Source: an uncultured Muribaculaceae bacterium (GTDB taxonomy: Bacteria > Bacteroidota > Bacteroidia > Bacteroidales > Muribaculaceae). From it: a stretch of DNA of 64,000 nucleotides. A model generated the notes under the pieces. That model made no database searches. It was not told where the DNA came from and saw only the letters and a program-made list of their open reading frames with translations. Of the stretch, positions 62,137-64,000 are shown piece after piece. The translations under genes and the position numbers were made by a program. Location of the stretch: assembly GCA_910587475.1 (NCBI GenBank), contig CAJUMR010000007.1, positions 1 through 64,000 of the forward strand, read 5' to 3'. Position 1 is the first letter of the stretch, and each line of letters begins with the position of its first letter.

Positions 62137-63147
62137 TTAGCCGTTGATTTCAACCATACGAGCGATGAGATCGAGCACTTTGTTAGAGTAGCCGATTTCG
62201 TTGTCGTACCAAGAAACAACCTTAACGAAGTTGTCAGTCAAGTAAACGCCAGCGTTAGCGTCGAAGATAGAAGTGCGGGTGTCACCGAGGAAGTCGCTTG
62301 AAACGACAGCATCTTCAGTGTAACCGAGCACGCCTTTGAGTTCGCCTTCAGCAGCTTCCTTCATTGCGTTGCAGATAGCTTCTTTAGTAGCGGGCTTAGC
62401 GAGGTTAACGGTGAGGTCAACAACAGATACGTCGAGGGTGGGGACACGCATCGAGATACCGGTGAGTTTGCCGTTGAGTTCGGGGATAACTTTACCTACA
62501 GCCTTAGCAGCGCCAGTAGAAGAGGGGATGATGTTGCCAGAAGCAGCACGACCGCCGCGCCAGTCCTTCATAGAGGGACCGTCTACAGTCTTCTGAGTAG
62601 CAGTTGTAGAGTGAACGGTTGTCATGAGGCCGTTAACGATGCCGAATTTGTCGTTGAGGACTTTAGCGATAGGAGCGAGACAGTTAGTTGTGCAAGAAGC
62701 GTTAGAAACGAACTGAGTGCCCTTGACATAAGTCTTGTCGTTAACACCGCAAACAAACATGGGGGTGTCGTCCTTAGAAGGAGCAGACATCACAACATAT
62801 TTAGCGCCGGCTTCGATGTGAGCCTGAGCTTTTTCTTTGGTAAGGAAGAGACCGGTTGATTCAACAACGTATTCAGCGCCAACTTCGCCCCAAGCGATTT
62901 CTTTCGGGTCGCGGCATGCAGTCACGCGGATAGCTTTGCCGTTAACGATAAGAAGGCTCTTTTCGAGATCGTAATCTACAGTGCCTTCGAACTGGCCGTG
63001 CATTGTGTCATACTTGAGCATGTAAGCCATGTAGTCAACGGGGAGAAGGTCGTTGATAGCGACTACTTCGATGTCGTTACGTTTGGTAGAGGCACGGAAC
63101 ACGAAACGTCCGATGCGGCCAAAACCATTAATACCAATTTTTGTCAT
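62137..63147 (-). CDS. gap: Glyceraldehyde-3-phosphate dehydrogenase, type I
   Basis: 336 residues. The NAD-binding opening is MTKIGINGFGRIGRFVFRA; the catalytic Cys lies in SNASCTTNCLAP (near 150-155) and the phosphate-binding blocks are HSTTATQKTVDGPS and RVPTLDVSVVDLTV. It makes 1,3-bisphosphoglycerate in glycolysis. Codon use is visibly more uniform than in neighbouring genes, as expected for high expression. A leader of about 78 nt follows its promoter and contains a small GGGC/GCCC hairpin. Confidence 0.98.
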   Translation of the reverse strand: MTKIGINGFGRIGRFVFRASTKRNDIEVVAINDLLPVDYMAYMLKYDTMHGQFEGTVDYDLEKSLLIVNGKAIRVTACRDPKEIAWGEVGAEYVVESTGLFLTKEKAQAHIEAGAKYVVMSAPSKDDTPMFVCGVNDKTYVKGTQFVSNASCTTNCLAPIAKVLNDKFGIVNGLMTTVHSTTATQKTVDGPSMKDWRGGRAASGNIIPSSTGAAKAVGKVIPELNGKLTGISMRVPTLDVSVVDLTVNLAKPATKEAICNAMKEAAEGELKGVLGYTEDAVVSSDFLGDTRTSIFDANAGVYLTDNFVKVVSWYDNEIGYSNKVLDLIARMVEING

Positions 63148-63231
63148 AGTTGTAAATAAAAAATATTTGGGTTAAATTCAGTTATGTCTTTGTGCGTTAG
63201 GGCTTTTTGCCCGATTGTACTTTTGAGCACA

Positions 63232-63239
63232 CAAAATTA
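63232..63239 (-). promoter_or_regulatory. Promoter -7 box of the GAPDH gene
   Basis: TAATTTTG on the minus strand, 85 nt before the ATG at 63147, with a TTG 21 nt upstream as -33. The rest of 63240-63430 shows no gene or structure I can support. Confidence 0.6.
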
Positions 63240-63430
63240 ATAATATTTTTTTGTATACCACAATAAATCAGTGCTAAAAATCGATAATGATGGTTGCATT
63301 GAGCCGAATGATGTCGATGCGTCGTTAATGCCAGCCAATGTCATCGGCCGACGTCCTCGACAGACCGCCCTGCAAAAATGTTGGTCATGACCCGTCACGA
63401 CCGCCACTCTGCCACACGCCGATCCCCCGC

Positions 63431-63754
63431 TCAGCTTTTGCTACTCCATAATATGCAAAACATCAGAATCAGAATGCCTGCGAGCATAGCATTAATGGCC
63501 ACGCGGAATGGTCGCGTCATTGTTCTTTTAAAAAATTTATGGATAAGCCGGCGGAAGATGTATATACATGCAGTGCAGCAAATTGCCCCTGCCGGAGCCG
63601 CAAATCCCATGGTGAGATATTTGAAAGAAGTCCGTAACAGAAACCCGTATAACATCACGAATATCTCGAACAGACAAATAATTTCAATTGACGCTATTAA
63701 TTTAGACTTTTTCGCTGTAGGATAGAAAGCACCCGTCTTATTATATGTATTCAT
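63431..63754 (-). CDS. Small membrane protein of unknown function
   Basis: 107 residues with three hydrophobic segments (about 17-40, 48-66 and 83-103) and a basic region between the last two (RRLIHKFFKRTMTRPFR). No family recognised. It follows the partial upstream gene by 24 nt on the same strand, so the two probably form a unit. Confidence 0.6.
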   Translation of the reverse strand: MNTYNKTGAFYPTAKKSKLIASIEIICLFEIFVMLYGFLLRTSFKYLTMGFAAPAGAICCTACIYIFRRLIHKFFKRTMTRPFRVAINAMLAGILILMFCILWSSKS

Positions 63755-63778
63755 AAATAGATTCCAATTGTCTAAAAT

Positions 63779-64000
63779 TTAAATAATAAAACACACGCTT
63801 ATCCAAGTTATACAATATAAAACCAGACAAATCAATCCGAACGACATCCCCCATTTGCGGTCAAAAGCAAATAATGCGATCAGCTCAATAAAATATATCA
63901 GCGAACTGACAACGATATACGCCGAGATTATATTAGCGGTTTTGTCTAAATATAGATAGGTGCATCCGGTTTTAGCGGACTTAAAAATATAGATCTGTGC
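63779..64000 (-). CDS. Partial membrane protein, 5' end beyond the window
   Basis: The last 73 codons are open from the window edge to TAA at 63781-63779. The product part has a polar stretch, then two hydrophobic segments (ANIISAYIVVSSLIYFIELI and MSFGLICLVLYCITWISVCF). No family recognised. Same strand as the 107-residue membrane protein and of similar character. Confidence 0.6.
   Translation of the reverse strand, partial: AQIYIFKSAKTGCTYLYLDKTANIISAYIVVSSLIYFIELIALFAFDRKWGMSFGLICLVLYCITWISVCFII

Noticed and set aside
63378..63725. 115-codon plus-strand frame opposite the 107-residue membrane protein
   Set aside because: The minus-strand product has coherent membrane segments and a same-strand neighbour; the plus-strand product does not.

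Overview
The window reads as chromosomal core DNA of a gut-type Bacteroidales bacterium, probably Muribaculaceae-like (family placement is inference). Evidence: a SusC/SusD pair, BspA-like leucine-rich repeats, a σ54-activator/LptE/SecG cluster, an OmpP1/FadL porin, a tRNA without encoded CCA, and repeated promoters of the Bacteroidetes type (TTTG, 19-21 nt, TAnnTTTG) with almost no Shine-Dalgarno sequences. I see no insertion sequence, prophage, integrase or CRISPR array.

Layout. 1-7.1 kb: 3' end of tRNA-Glu with a terminator, a DUF3843-like gene, then a leftward operon (THUMP RNA methyltransferase, purD, membrane protein, pdxB) and a 658-nt gap with a candidate small RNA. 7.1-11.3 kb: rightward lysS-gpsA-pgi operon. 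11.5-14.8 kb: large secreted BspA-like LRR protein. 14.9-25 kb: leftward genes for an NlpE-like lipoprotein, a FadL-like porin, ribE with a GH31 glucosidase and a one-helix membrane protein, an RluA-family pseudouridine synthase and topA. 25.4-33.6 kb: a small glycan-utilisation-like locus (phosphodiester glycosidase, duplicated-module secreted protein, SusC, SusD). 33.9-39.8 kb: a DUF6291-like orphan, a U32 protein, and the leftward cluster σ54 activator-lptE-TPR-like-secG, then glycerate kinase. 40-45.7 kb: two paralogous small secreted proteins (one apparently cut by a TAG), an Ig-like lipoprotein with a sugar nucleotidyltransferase, GtrA, and a polyprenyl synthase. 45.8-52.8 kb: polA, a small membrane protein, trmD, a lipoprotein with a SIMPL protein, and dnaX. 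52.9-61.8 kb: a secreted triple-module protein, then a rightward set for host-type glycans (sialate O-acetylesterase fused to a glycosidase-like domain, GH20 hexosaminidase, β-propeller lipoprotein). 61.8-64 kb: SRP RNA, gapdh, and two small membrane-protein genes, one cut by the window edge.

How it fits together. Two stretches are accessory nutrient loci facing outward: 25.4-33.6 kb pairs a SusCD importer with an enzyme family that uncaps glycan phosphodiesters, and 55.6-61.8 kb combines deacetylation and hexosaminidase activity as expected for mucin-like O-glycans. Four unrelated secreted proteins (11.5, 25.4, 26.9 and 52.9 kb loci) end in the same short C-terminal tag, which resembles a shortened type IX secretion sorting domain and links these loci. 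The most checkable oddities are that tag, the TAG-truncated paralogue at 40.4 kb, the degenerate proofreading domain of PolA, the 9-G tract before the glycosidase gene, and the candidate small RNA at 6.6-6.7 kb.
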